Positions 8,557-16,692 of a stretch of 55,096 nucleotides of DNA are shown here, piece by piece. A model generated the notes under the pieces. It was given only the letters and a program-made list of their open reading frames with translations, was not told the DNA's origin and ran no database searches. This DNA is from Candidatus Vogelbacteria bacterium (GTDB taxonomy: Bacteria > Patescibacteria > Paceibacteria > UBA9973 > UBA12445): positions 1-55,096 of the forward strand of contig JACQCW010000047.1 of the NCBI GenBank assembly GCA_016201425.1. The letters are read 5' to 3'. A program made the position numbers and the translations under genes. The first letter of the stretch is position 1, and every line of letters begins with the position of its first letter.

Positions 8557-9246
8557 ATGAAAAACAAAACCATAGTTAGTATTGTATTAATTCTCGTATT
8601 TATTGGCGTGATCTATTTTATGAGTTTAGGGAGTGGACAAAGTGGCTCGAAGTCACAAGATCAGTCTGATGTTAGTGTCAGCACAACCACTATCTCAACG
8701 GTTGCCACATCAACTACCGCTGAAGTTTCGGCTGATAATTCGAGCTCTAAAAACTTGAGCCACATAATAACCATTAAGACAAACATGGGGGATATTACTT
8801 TTGAAACATTCGACGCCGATGCGCCAAACACTGTTAAAAATTTCGTTACTCTTGCCAACAAAGGTTTTTATGATGGATTAATTTTTCACAGAGTAATTCC
8901 GGGCTTCATGATTCAAGGAGGCGATCCGCTCGGTACAGGGGCGGGAGGACCTGGATACTCATTTGCTGATGAGCTTGACCCAAGCACAGATTCTTATAAG
9001 AGCGGATATCAAAAGGGTGTAGTGGCGATGGCCAACGCCGGTCCTAATACGAACGGGAGCCAGTTCTTTATCATGGTAGATAATTATCCTTTGCCATATA
9101 ATTACACCATTTTTGGTAAGGTCGTTGCTGGTCAAGATGTGGCCGACGCGATCTCTAATGTTGTAGCCGACCAAAGCAGTAACCGTCCAATTTCAAATGT
9201 GATAATGCAAAAGGTAACAGTAACAAATAATACCGACATTAAATGA
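8557..9246 (+). CDS. Membrane-anchored cyclophilin-type peptidyl-prolyl isomerase
   Basis: 229 residues. An N-terminal transmembrane anchor (about 5-25) without a lipobox cysteine is followed by a Ser/Thr-rich linker (about 30-65) and a complete cyclophilin domain: FHRVIPGFMIQGGDP and the catalytic Arg/Phe/Gln set, then NGSQFFIM. It would catalyse proline cis-trans isomerisation of proteins outside the membrane. The ATG at 8557 is preferred to the TTG at 8551 because it sits 7 bases after TAAAAT. The last codons overlap the start of the next gene by 4 bases, so the two are coupled. Confidence 0.92.
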   Translation: MKNKTIVSIVLILVFIGVIYFMSLGSGQSGSKSQDQSDVSVSTTTISTVATSTTAEVSADNSSSKNLSHIITIKTNMGDITFETFDADAPNTVKNFVTLANKGFYDGLIFHRVIPGFMIQGGDPLGTGAGGPGYSFADELDPSTDSYKSGYQKGVVAMANAGPNTNGSQFFIMVDNYPLPYNYTIFGKVVAGQDVADAISNVVADQSSNRPISNVIMQKVTVTNNTDIK

Positions 9247-9899
9247 GATTATTGCTAACGTCTGGTGGATTAACTAATGTTTCGATTGCTAATGCGCTTT
9301 TTGAATTGGTGGGTAAAAAGCCGGAGGATACGTCGTTGGTCTTTATTCCTACGGCGGCAAATGCTGAAGTTGGAGATAAAAGTTGGTTTATAAATGATCT
9401 TTTAAACTTGCAGAAGCAAAATTTTAAGTCGGTTGATATCGCTGATATTGCTGCCGCACCAGAGGAGGTTTGGAAGTCAAAGATGGACGCAGCCGACGTC
9501 CTATTTTTTGGCGGTGGAAACACTTTTTACTTAATGGATTGGATAAACAGATCGGGATTAGAAAAAATATTACCAGAGTATCTGAAATCAAAGGTTTATG
9601 TTGGACTAAGTGCTGGGAGTATGGTGACGAATAGAGATTTGGCACTTGAACTTTCCCAGGGTTTATATGATGAAGATATTGAAAAAACAGAAAATGTTCC
9701 GGGGCTTGGGTATGTGGATTTTTATTTTCTACCGCACCTAAACTCAGAATATTTTTCTAAATTACGTGAGAGTAATATTAGACAAGCTGTTGGTGGAATT
9801 TCAGCTAAAGTTTATGCCCTCGATGATCAATGCGCTCTTAGGGTGGTAGACGGGAGTGTTGATATTGTTGGTGGCGGTAAGTATTTGGTGTTAAATTAA
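9243..9899 (+). CDS. Peptidase family S51 (dipeptidase E-like)
   Basis: 218 residues with the class I glutamine-amidotransferase-like fold of S51 peptidases. The nucleophile Ser lies in the elbow VGLSAGSMV; FFGGGNTFYLMDW is the preceding conserved glycine-rich turn; the His of FLPHLNSEYF is the probable catalytic base. Relatives cleave Asp-Xaa dipeptides or cyanophycin-derived dipeptides. Its ATG overlaps the stop of the cyclophilin gene (ATGA-type overlap), indicating one transcript. Confidence 0.85.
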   Translation: MRLLLTSGGLTNVSIANALFELVGKKPEDTSLVFIPTAANAEVGDKSWFINDLLNLQKQNFKSVDIADIAAAPEEVWKSKMDAADVLFFGGGNTFYLMDWINRSGLEKILPEYLKSKVYVGLSAGSMVTNRDLALELSQGLYDEDIEKTENVPGLGYVDFYFLPHLNSEYFSKLRESNIRQAVGGISAKVYALDDQCALRVVDGSVDIVGGGKYLVLN

Positions 9900-9953
9900 T
9901 AAATGAAAAATATATTTGATACGATACGTCGAAGTTTGAGAATCGACAAGTGG

Positions 9954-10760
9954 TTATATTAGAAATTCACCGATGAGCTCCGCTGTCTCTTCGGCGTTAT
10001 TGAGTACCACAACATGGTTCGCCTCTTTTATAATCTTTAATTGGGAATTTTTGATTTGCGAGTGCATTAATTCAGATATATTGGTGGGAAAGACGCTGTC
10101 TTTACTACCCGATATAATGAGAGTTGGTACCTCAATCTTTGTAAGTTCAGTGGTGAGATCATTTTTTAAAATTTCTCGAGAACTTAAGATGTAACTCATT
10201 ACTGAATTACGCGCAATCGTTCGCATGAGACCAAAAATTTCAATGTCTTTGTGATGTTTTTGTGACGGGTAGATTGAATGTCCAGCACGAACAGGTGGCG
10301 GGCTAATAAGCGCGAGAAAATCGGTTAAGGCGAAGCTTCCCGGTATTTTGAAGTAGGAAGGCGGCAGATAACTTCCTGCTATTAAAATAAGTTTCTCAAC
10401 TCTTTTTTGGTGAGCGAGTGTTATATGGGTTGTTAGAACAGCTCCAAGACTGTGGCCGATCAAGATGACCTTATCAAGTTGTTCTGCGTCAAAGACTTCT
10501 ATAACATCTTCAACAAATCTTTCCAACTTATATGCTTCAGGCTTGCGCGGGTGCCCAGAGTGTCCATGCCCCCGGATGTCCATCGCAACTGCCGAATATT
10601 TCTTTGCAAGTAAAAAGTTTTTCACATATTGCCAGGCATCAAGGTCGCCGCCAACTCCATGAACAAAAAATAGGACAGGTTTGCCCGCACTATGTTCGCC
10701 ATAAACTTCGTAATAAATTTCGGTCCCGTCTCTGCTTCTAATTAATTTTTTCTTAGTCAC
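9954..10760 (-). CDS. Alpha/beta hydrolase
   Basis: 268 residues. HGVGGDLDAW forms the oxyanion loop, GHSLGAV is the nucleophile elbow, SGSKDSVFP carries the acid and EANHVVVL the catalytic His, so the triad is complete. The closest look is to the carboxylesterase/acyl hydrolase group; substrate unknown. The frame extends 40 codons upstream, but the GTG at 10760 is preferred because a minus-strand TACACT ends 7 bases before it and the domain begins right after (TKKKLIRSRDGTEIYYE). Confidence 0.85.
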   Translation of the reverse strand: MTKKKLIRSRDGTEIYYEVYGEHSAGKPVLFFVHGVGGDLDAWQYVKNFLLAKKYSAVAMDIRGHGHSGHPRKPEAYKLERFVEDVIEVFDAEQLDKVILIGHSLGAVLTTHITLAHQKRVEKLILIAGSYLPPSYFKIPGSFALTDFLALISPPPVRAGHSIYPSQKHHKDIEIFGLMRTIARNSVMSYILSSREILKNDLTTELTKIEVPTLIISGSKDSVFPTNISELMHSQIKNSQLKIIKEANHVVVLNNAEETAELIGEFLI

Positions 10761-10767
10761 GTTTATA

Positions 10768-10773
10768 AGTGTA
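10768..10773 (-). promoter_or_regulatory. -10 box, leaderless promoter
   Basis: Minus-strand TACACT, 7 bases before the GTG at 10760. Confidence 0.5.
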
Positions 10774-10810
10774 CAATAGTTTGAGATTTTATATAACATA
10801 TAATTGTAAA

Positions 10811-10920
10811 AGAGATATTTACAAAGTAAGGACGGGACCGAATTTTGATAATTATCCTGATTCTGAGTAGGGATTAGCAAGTTTTAAGCCTCGTCACACC
10901 AGACGAGGTGTTCTTTTTTT
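10811..10920 (+). ncRNA. Candidate short transcript ending at a strong terminator
   Basis: TATAAT at 10799-10804 lies about 110 bases upstream of a strong terminator with no convincing reading frame between. Only an 11-codon TTG frame is visible. The interval could be a small RNA or just the spacer between divergent genes; there is no good -35. Confidence 0.2.
10889..10920 (+). terminator. Rho-independent terminator
   Basis: CCTCGTC/GACGAGG stem with ACACCA loop followed by a run of seven T. No known plus-strand gene ends nearby, which is why a short upstream transcript is suspected. Confidence 0.85.
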
Positions 10921-10944
10921 GATACAATATAATTAAATAATTGA

Positions 10945-11679
10945 ATGAAATTAATATCAATTAACATTGAAGGAGATTTGCACAATGATGCTGTTTTTGA
11001 TTTTATCAAACAGGAAAATCCTGATGTTGTTTGTATACAGGAGCTGTTGGAAAGGGATTTAGATATTTTCAGGCATCAGCTGGCTTTTGATAGCGTCTAT
11101 CAGCCCTTCATGTTTTGGAGTAATCCAGTGTATCCGACTTTCAGAGGTCAAAGACAGGGAACGGCTATTTTTGCCAAGTTAATCAAAGCTTCGGGTGCAA
11201 TATTTTATACTGGCAATGAGGAAAATATTTTAAAGTCATTTGACGAATATCTTTCAAACGAACAATTTCAAAAAAACAGGTCATTTGTGTGGGCCGATGT
11301 GTCCAATCTGGATGGGCGATTATTCAGATTTATATCCGTTCAGTTGCCCGTCACCAAAAAAGGCGAGACAACTTCTTATCAACTCGAGACAGTTGAGTTG
11401 CTTATCGGTGAATTAGATAAACTTGGTGAGTTCGTGCTTTGCGGGGATATGAATGCACCACGTGGTAAAGAGGCCTTTAGCCGTTTGGCAAGCAGATATA
11501 AAGATAATATTCCAGCACAGTATCAAACTAGTATCGATCAAAATTTACATAAATCAAAAGGTCTTCAGTTAATGGTTGACGGATTATTTACAACACCGAA
11601 ATACAGTGTTTCACAAGTTAGATTGGCTGACGGATTGAGTGACCATATGGCGGTTATCGCGCTTATCGAACATCGGTGA
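10945..11679 (+). CDS. Endonuclease/exonuclease/phosphatase (EEP) family protein
   Basis: 244 residues. The Mg-dependent EEP active site is recognisable: Asn in ISINIEG, Glu in CIQELLE, GDMNAPRG, and the C-terminal SDHMAV. The superfamily covers AP endonucleases, DNase I and lipid or sugar phosphatases; no signal peptide is present, so a cytoplasmic phosphodiesterase is likeliest. A TATAAT at 10928-10933 lies 11 bases before the ATG, so the leader is only a few bases long. Confidence 0.85.
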   Translation: MKLISINIEGDLHNDAVFDFIKQENPDVVCIQELLERDLDIFRHQLAFDSVYQPFMFWSNPVYPTFRGQRQGTAIFAKLIKASGAIFYTGNEENILKSFDEYLSNEQFQKNRSFVWADVSNLDGRLFRFISVQLPVTKKGETTSYQLETVELLIGELDKLGEFVLCGDMNAPRGKEAFSRLASRYKDNIPAQYQTSIDQNLHKSKGLQLMVDGLFTTPKYSVSQVRLADGLSDHMAVIALIEHR

Positions 11680-11708
11680 TATAATAAATAAAACTTAATA
11701 ATCAATAA

Positions 11709-12083
11709 ATGAAAAAAGAAGTATATATCGAACCAGAGACTGGTCTTAGTATAAAAAAAGTAAAGGTGGTGGACCCAGAAGATGCCGGGATAATGTCGAC
11801 GTTTGATCGCATAACTGAAAAGATTATCCACGGCAGAACCAAAGATGAATCAGGCGGTAGGACAGGTGGTATGGGGGCAACCGAAATGATGACAAGTGAC
11901 GCGATCATGGATTTTGTAGATTTGGGAATACCAGAGAAGGTACTTGAAGAATATCCAGATTTGGCTCGCAACTGGCTTTTGGGTAAAAGTATATCCGAGG
12001 ACGATCTTAATATCTTAAAGCGTTGCTATTTAAAGGCTATTAAGAAGGGTAAGATACATTTACCGCCAGAATATCTTAACTAG
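11709..12083 (+). CDS. Hypothetical protein
   Basis: 124 residues, not recognised. Charged N-terminus, a glycine-rich segment (GGRTGGMG, about 49-56) and a helical C-terminal half containing DFVDLGIPEKVLEEYPDL. No membrane segment or metal motif. TATAAT at 11680-11685 gives a leader of about 16 bases without Shine-Dalgarno. AT-rich codon use matches the core genes. Confidence 0.65.
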   Translation: MKKEVYIEPETGLSIKKVKVVDPEDAGIMSTFDRITEKIIHGRTKDESGGRTGGMGATEMMTSDAIMDFVDLGIPEKVLEEYPDLARNWLLGKSISEDDLNILKRCYLKAIKKGKIHLPPEYLN

Positions 12084-12130
12084 GGAAGTACTTTATCGGT
12101 ATTTAAATTACTAACTAAATCTAAAAGATT

Positions 12131-12622
12131 ATGAAAGAGCAAAAAACATCGATGACCAAGTGGGTAGTAGTTATAGTTTTGGTGATCATCGGTTTGATGT
12201 GGTTAAGTGGAACAAGTACATCGCCAAGTCAACCATCTGTTGTCCCAATAGCAACAACCAATGACGTAATAGTTCCTGCCGTGCCAGTTGTTGCCCTTAA
12301 AACATCATCTGATGCTAATCTGGGTGATTTTTTAATTGCCGACAATGACATGACACTCTACTACTTCATCAAGGACAAACCAGGAGTAAGTAAGTGCTCT
12401 GGTCAATGTGCTGCCAATTGGCCCCCATATATTGTTACAAAGAATGTTTCAGTTGTCGGCGCCACAGGTATTAGTGGTAAAATTGGGACAACAACTCGAG
12501 AAGATGGTGGGACTCAGCTAACTTACAATGGCATGCCTCTGTATTTTTGGTATAAAGATCTTAAGGTTGGTGACGTGAATGGCCAAAATATTGGCGGTAC
12601 GTGGTTTGTTGTCAAACCATAA
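12131..12622 (+). CDS. Anchored secreted protein of the COG4315 / Lipoprotein_15 repeat type
   Basis: 163 residues. One N-terminal transmembrane helix (about 9-27), a Pro/Val-rich linker, then the repeat unit typical of COG4315: LYYFIKDKPGVSKCSGQC, NWPP and, later, YNGMPLYFWYKD. Family members are extracytoplasmic proteins of unknown biochemical role, often near DoxX-like membrane proteins; the next gene here is one. The anchor lacks a lipobox Cys. The stop codon directly abuts the ATG of the next gene. Confidence 0.8.
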   Translation: MKEQKTSMTKWVVVIVLVIIGLMWLSGTSTSPSQPSVVPIATTNDVIVPAVPVVALKTSSDANLGDFLIADNDMTLYYFIKDKPGVSKCSGQCAANWPPYIVTKNVSVVGATGISGKIGTTTREDGGTQLTYNGMPLYFWYKDLKVGDVNGQNIGGTWFVVKP

Positions 12623-13009
12623 ATGCCTAATCTCCTTTCAGGAATTAAAGGTGAAAAGATCGAGTTGGTTATAGCACGTATTGGTCTTGCTTTTCCCTTT
12701 ATCTATGCCGCGGTTGCGAGTCTTATTTATCCTGATAATTGGATTGGTTTTTTTCCAAAATTTATGATTAACGCGTTTCCTAATTTCCTCATTCTCGGGT
12801 GGGCTATACTTCAAATAGTTGTTGGCGTTTGGCTCATCGTTGGTAAAAGAATTTTGATTCCAAGTGTCATGGCTTCGGTCATGCTTATTGGTATTTTTAT
12901 TTTCAATTTTAGTTTACTAGACATCATATTTCGCGATGTTTCAATTCTTGCGACCGCGATAGTTCTGACCATCTCAGCATATCGAAACGAAAAAGGATTA
13001 AGGATTTAG
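12623..13009 (+). CDS. DoxX-like small integral membrane protein
   Basis: 128 residues with four predicted transmembrane helices (about 15-32, 50-70, 76-96 and 102-120). The ARIGLAFPFIYAA opening and FLILGWAILQIVVGVWLIVG are reminiscent of the DoxX group of quinone- or thiol-linked membrane proteins. The ATG follows the preceding stop with no gap, so this and the COG4315-type protein form one unit. Confidence 0.6.
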   Translation: MPNLLSGIKGEKIELVIARIGLAFPFIYAAVASLIYPDNWIGFFPKFMINAFPNFLILGWAILQIVVGVWLIVGKRILIPSVMASVMLIGIFIFNFSLLDIIFRDVSILATAIVLTISAYRNEKGLRI

Positions 13010-13038
13010 TAGATTTGATTTTGAGCGAGTAAATATGT

Positions 13039-13587
13039 ATGTCTATTCGAATGGTACACAAAGTATTTAGGCATGCGGATGTTTTTCCTCATGAAATAAC
13101 CGTAGCTCCTGCTGTATACACGACTCGCACCACAGCCAAAGGTGTTATTTTGAATGCACACAATAAGATTGTGCTTGTGAGTAAAAAGGGTAGTGGCTTT
13201 TACTCATTGCCTGGTGGTGGTATAGAAGAAGGCGAGACGCCTGAATCGGCACTTATGAGAGAGGCTCAAGAGGAGGTTGGATGCGACATAACAATTTTGA
13301 AGAAGTTTGCTACCACAGAGGAGTGTCGAGACAAGACGATGGAATTATACAAGACAGATTGTTTTTTAGCGCGAGTACTTTTGGAAGATGAAGGTTCAAA
13401 CTTTGTTCCAGATGATAGTATGTTTGGTCTCGAAAATATATGGATTAGTCGTGCTGAGGCCGCAGAATTATTATACAAGCAGTTGATTAAAATAAAACTC
13501 GGTTCGGACAATTATTATAATAGAGGATTTAATTCTGCGCGGGATACTTTTTTTGTCAAAACTAGCCTGGAAATTAACCTTTTATAA
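13039..13587 (+). CDS. Nudix hydrolase
   Basis: 182 residues. A complete Nudix box, GGIEEGETPESALMREAQEE followed by VG, is centred near residue 75 and binds Mg2+ for cleavage of a nucleoside diphosphate linked to X. The N-terminal 35 residues and the C-terminal tail (YYNRGFNSARDTFF) are not characteristic of one subgroup, so the substrate is open. Core-like AT-rich gene with no Shine-Dalgarno. Confidence 0.88.
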   Translation: MSIRMVHKVFRHADVFPHEITVAPAVYTTRTTAKGVILNAHNKIVLVSKKGSGFYSLPGGGIEEGETPESALMREAQEEVGCDITILKKFATTEECRDKTMELYKTDCFLARVLLEDEGSNFVPDDSMFGLENIWISRAEAAELLYKQLIKIKLGSDNYYNRGFNSARDTFFVKTSLEINLL

Positions 13588-13608
13588 ACCTAGTTAGTTA
13601 CAAGGAGT

Positions 13609-14064
13609 ATGCACATACATTTTGTTTGCACTGGTAACTTATATAGAAGTCGCTTAGCTGAGGCCTACCTTAGATCTAAAAATATTCCAGGTTTATACAT
13701 AAGCTCAAGTGGAGTTTTAGCGGCTGACAATACCAGCGGGCCTGTAAGTTGGTATACTATAAGACTTCTTAAATATTTCGGCATCGTTAAAGACGTTGCT
13801 ATGGTGTGGACTCAGACGACAAGGGAATTGTTAGAGCAACCGGACCTAATAATATTTATGGAGCCGTTTCACCTAGAGACCTCCAAGGACAAATTTGGAT
13901 ACGAGGGGCAAAATTTCGAAGTATGGCATATAAAAGATATTGATCAGGTCTTTAATGGAAATCGAGAGTTAGAGCAGCAGTGTATTTTTGAAACTGAAGC
14001 GACCTTTCAAAAGATTCGGGAAAGCGTAGACGGCCTTATTATGAGAATTGGTTCAAAACCTTAA
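13609..14064 (+). CDS. Low-molecular-weight protein-tyrosine-phosphatase-like protein
   Basis: 151 residues. The N-terminal phosphate loop CTGNLYRS fits the Cx5R signature of LMW phosphatases and arsenate reductases; the usual second Cys (CxGNxCRS) is Tyr here, and the downstream Asp-Pro acid motif is replaced by IKDIDQV. A phosphatase role for tyrosine phosphates is plausible but the general acid is uncertain. AAGGAG lies only 1 base from the ATG, too close to act normally. Confidence 0.75.
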   Translation: MHIHFVCTGNLYRSRLAEAYLRSKNIPGLYISSSGVLAADNTSGPVSWYTIRLLKYFGIVKDVAMVWTQTTRELLEQPDLIIFMEPFHLETSKDKFGYEGQNFEVWHIKDIDQVFNGNRELEQQCIFETEATFQKIRESVDGLIMRIGSKP

Positions 14065-14069
14065 AAACC

Positions 14070-14098
14070 TTGCGTTTTTACGTGATTTATGGTATGGT
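14070..14098 (+). promoter_or_regulatory. Leaderless promoter TTGCGT-17-TATGGT
   Basis: -35 at 14070-14075 and -10 at 14093-14098 with a 17-base spacer; the -10 ends 6 bases before the ATG at 14105. Confidence 0.6.
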
Positions 14099-14104
14099 TA
14101 TGGC

Positions 14105-14335
14105 ATGAGAAGAAACGCACAAGAATTGAATATAAGCCAAGCTTTAATACCACTTTCTGAGTTTATGGAGTCATATAATAAAAATATGCCAGCCGCTTTT
14201 CCGCGCGCAACTCCAGCACTATTAAAGAAATTTAAAGAAGATCATGCTCTGCTTTTTAAGCATGGGGACATGTGGTCTCTTGATCAACATCGCAAAAAGT
14301 TAATGGACTGGCTACCGAGAAATGCAAAAATATAG
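14105..14335 (+). CDS. Hypothetical small protein
   Basis: 76 residues of unknown function, predominantly helical and basic at the C-terminus (HRKKLMDWLPRNAKI). Though an in-frame GTG lies upstream at 14048, the ATG at 14105 is preferred: a TTGCGT-17-TATGGT promoter ends 6 bases before it. Looks like a soluble, possibly nucleic-acid-binding, protein; this is only a charge-based guess. Confidence 0.6.
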   Translation: MRRNAQELNISQALIPLSEFMESYNKNMPAAFPRATPALLKKFKEDHALLFKHGDMWSLDQHRKKLMDWLPRNAKI

Positions 14336-14341
14336 TAAATA

Positions 14342-14370
14342 AAATCCCACCGTATCAGGTGGGGTTTTGT
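14342..14370. terminator. Bidirectional terminator
   Basis: CCCACC-GTATCA-GGTGGG stem-loop with T-rich flanks on both strands, between converging genes. Confidence 0.8.
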
Positions 14371-15465
14371 TCAGGTGATTTTGAAGTTTTCAATTTTATT
14401 CTCCAGCTTCTTTCTAATAGTTCTATCGAATTGGTTAAGATAATATGGCAAATGCTGCATGTTCATCTCTTTATAAAGGTGAATGGAGACACCTCTCAGA
14501 ATCTTTTCGAGAAGACCTTTGTTGAAAAAGGATGCAATAATTTTTCTCAGACGTCGGAACCCGGCTCCAAACTCCATAAAATCGGGGAATGGATCGGGAT
14601 CAGGCAGCCTGATATTTGTGGCATCTAACTCTAGGATAAGACATTTTGCGCCGCGATAACCAGCAAGCTCTAGGTCGCGTTTAAATATGTCGTGGTGAGA
14701 CGCGTTAGAGAAGTATTTCTCCATTTCAAGAAAGTGGAATACCGACGGTGCTTTTCGTGGTAAGGTGTGTGCGAAGGTACCAATAATAACTAACTTTTTT
14801 GGGTCACCGCCTTTTTTGATGTGTGAATCAATAATCGATAGAATGGGAATTGATTCCTTTTGTGCAGCGTCCACGAATTGTTGCCCGTTGACTGTTTGAA
14901 TCGCAACGATATGTCGGATGGCGCAAGAGGCAACAACTGCATCGGAAATACTAACATCGGGCGTTGTGTCTTTAGAAAATATATAGATACGGGAGCCCTC
15001 GATCAGGGTGGCAACAACTTCTAGGGGTGGCGACGTTTTTGCAAAGTCATTTGTGCTAAGGCCTTGGTCTAGTAGTTTTTTGATATTTTCACCTCGCACT
15101 ATTCCTGTGCGATGATCACCAAGTTGTCTTAAAATTGTTGAACTTGCTCTCCAACCCGAGACGTAATAAGCAATGAGGTTTCTAAAATTATCTAAAAAGC
15201 GTTTTGTCTCGTTATGTTCCGCAAAAAATCCGATATCCTCAACCACATCTTTCAGATGTAAACCCACCAATCTTTTACGAATCTCCTTGGCTTCAACTCC
15301 ACTTGCAGCGAGCGAGAGAGGAATACCGGAGCCACTTGCTGTTCTTATGCCATCGATATACTGTCTGTAAGGTTCAAGTATTTCCCAAAGGCTTAACGAG
15401 GCAGCTATAGCCGGAATAGCCCCAACACTACCCACTACATATATTGTGTGGCCTGTCTCCTTCAA
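14371..15465 (-). CDS. Divergent patatin-like protein
   Basis: 364 residues. The order of motifs follows patatin-type phospholipases: Gly-rich oxyanion turn (GSVGAIPA), nucleophile-like TASGSGIP where GxSxG is expected, and ISDAVVASCAIRH followed by FVDAA in place of the DGG/DGA aspartate motif. Ser and Asp of the catalytic dyad may be kept but both motifs have lost glycines, so lipase activity is uncertain. The only start near the domain is a TTG at 15465; an upstream non-ATG start is possible. Confidence 0.55.
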   Translation of the reverse strand: MKETGHTIYVVGSVGAIPAIAASLSLWEILEPYRQYIDGIRTASGSGIPLSLAASGVEAKEIRKRLVGLHLKDVVEDIGFFAEHNETKRFLDNFRNLIAYYVSGWRASSTILRQLGDHRTGIVRGENIKKLLDQGLSTNDFAKTSPPLEVVATLIEGSRIYIFSKDTTPDVSISDAVVASCAIRHIVAIQTVNGQQFVDAAQKESIPILSIIDSHIKKGGDPKKLVIIGTFAHTLPRKAPSVFHFLEMEKYFSNASHHDIFKRDLELAGYRGAKCLILELDATNIRLPDPDPFPDFMEFGAGFRRLRKIIASFFNKGLLEKILRGVSIHLYKEMNMQHLPYYLNQFDRTIRKKLENKIENFKIT

Positions 15466-15533
15466 GTGCCGAAGAAAGTCGCGGCTTGCCGCGGGGTGGT
15501 TGGTTTTTCGGTAAAAAATTAATTAACGTATTT

Positions 15534-16688
15534 ATGGAATATGATTTTTTGGTTATAGGATCGAGCGGAATGCAGGGTAGGATTGTTGTGCGTGATTTAT
15601 TAGAATCCGGGTATAAGGTCTACTGTGCCGATCTTTATCGTGACGGATCTGAAAAGAATTTGGTCGAACATCCGGGAACACCTTTTGAGTTTATCGATTT
15701 GCGAAGGTACGAAGATCTCAAGGCTTTCATAAAGAAAATTTCGGCAAGAGTCGTTATAAATTGTGCCGAAGGAGATTGGAATCACGATGTTTATAGAGTC
15801 TGCTTGGAAGAAAAAAGACATGTTATGGATTTAGGGTCAGATATCCCTGTTACGAAGGTTCAGTTGGCAATGAATAAAGCTTTTAAAGACATAGATCGTG
15901 TGGCTATAACTGGATGTGGATCAACGCCCGGTATTAACAACATAATGATGAAGCATGCTTCTCAGTTTTTCGACAAAATAGACACTATCGAGATCGGTTT
16001 TGCCTGGGATTCGAATGTAAAAAAGTTTGTGGTGCCATTTTCAGTGGAAAGCATTATTGAAGAGTTGACTGATCCCGCGCCAGTTTATGAGGCTGGCCAA
16101 TGGCTCGAGAGAAATCCGGCCGAGACCGAAGTTGTTCGGGAATTTAGAGAGATTGGTTCACAGAAATGTTACTTGGTGAGGCATCCTGAGACGTATACTT
16201 TTACTCAAGACTACGTGACGTTTGAGCCCAAAAATGTGAGATTCTATGCCGGTTTTCCAGAGCACTCTCTCGAGGTTCTTAGGAAAATAGTTGAACTTGG
16301 TTTCGGTGCAAAGGAATTATTAAGTTTTGAAAAAACTGAAATTAGACCAATCGATGCGGTTTCGAGAATTTTAACCAGATTATCAAAGCCAGATAATTAT
16401 ACCGAGAAAGAAAATCTTTGGGTTGAGGTTTCTGGAAAGGGAAAAGATGAGGGTATAAAGATCGTTCGTATGGAGTGTATCGTGATGACCCTACCGGGCT
16501 GGAGTGATGCGGGGTGCAATATTGATACAGGTTTGCCCGCCTCGATAATGGCACAGATGATTCTCGATGGCCGTATTACTGCTCGGGGTAGTTTTGCCCC
16601 CGACATGGCTGTCCCTACGGAAGAGTTTTTTAAAGAGTTAAAGAAAAAGGGCATGACCGTCTTCCAAGACGGCACTGCGATTAACTAA
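15534..16688 (+). CDS. Saccharopine dehydrogenase-family oxidoreductase
   Basis: 384 residues. N-terminal Rossmann fold (YDFLVIGSSGMQGRIVVRDL), the ITGCGSTPGINNIMMKHA segment typical of saccharopine dehydrogenase/homospermidine synthase relatives, and the C-terminal GWSDAGCNIDTGLPASIMA closing motif. NAD(P)-dependent oxidation of an amino-acid adduct is expected, but CPR bacteria usually lack lysine biosynthesis, so the substrate is not assigned. Start ATG at 15534 places the Rossmann motif at residue 3; upstream codons overlap the divergent gene and look unrelated. Confidence 0.85.
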   Translation: MEYDFLVIGSSGMQGRIVVRDLLESGYKVYCADLYRDGSEKNLVEHPGTPFEFIDLRRYEDLKAFIKKISARVVINCAEGDWNHDVYRVCLEEKRHVMDLGSDIPVTKVQLAMNKAFKDIDRVAITGCGSTPGINNIMMKHASQFFDKIDTIEIGFAWDSNVKKFVVPFSVESIIEELTDPAPVYEAGQWLERNPAETEVVREFREIGSQKCYLVRHPETYTFTQDYVTFEPKNVRFYAGFPEHSLEVLRKIVELGFGAKELLSFEKTEIRPIDAVSRILTRLSKPDNYTEKENLWVEVSGKGKDEGIKIVRMECIVMTLPGWSDAGCNIDTGLPASIMAQMILDGRITARGSFAPDMAVPTEEFFKELKKKGMTVFQDGTAIN

Positions 16689-16692
16689 ATTT

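Noticed and set aside
9903..9962. Nineteen-codon frame MKNIFDTIRRSLRIDKWLY after the S51 peptidase
   Set aside because: No start signal, no terminator, overlaps the end of the convergent hydrolase gene; kept out for lack of support.
13603..13608. AAGGAG as ribosome binding site of the LMW phosphatase gene
   Set aside because: Only one base separates it from the ATG, too close for normal initiation; taken as chance.
15480..15500. GC-rich GCGGCTTGCCGC hairpin between divergent genes as a terminator
   Set aside because: No T tract on either strand and it lies between divergent starts; may be a leader structure at most.
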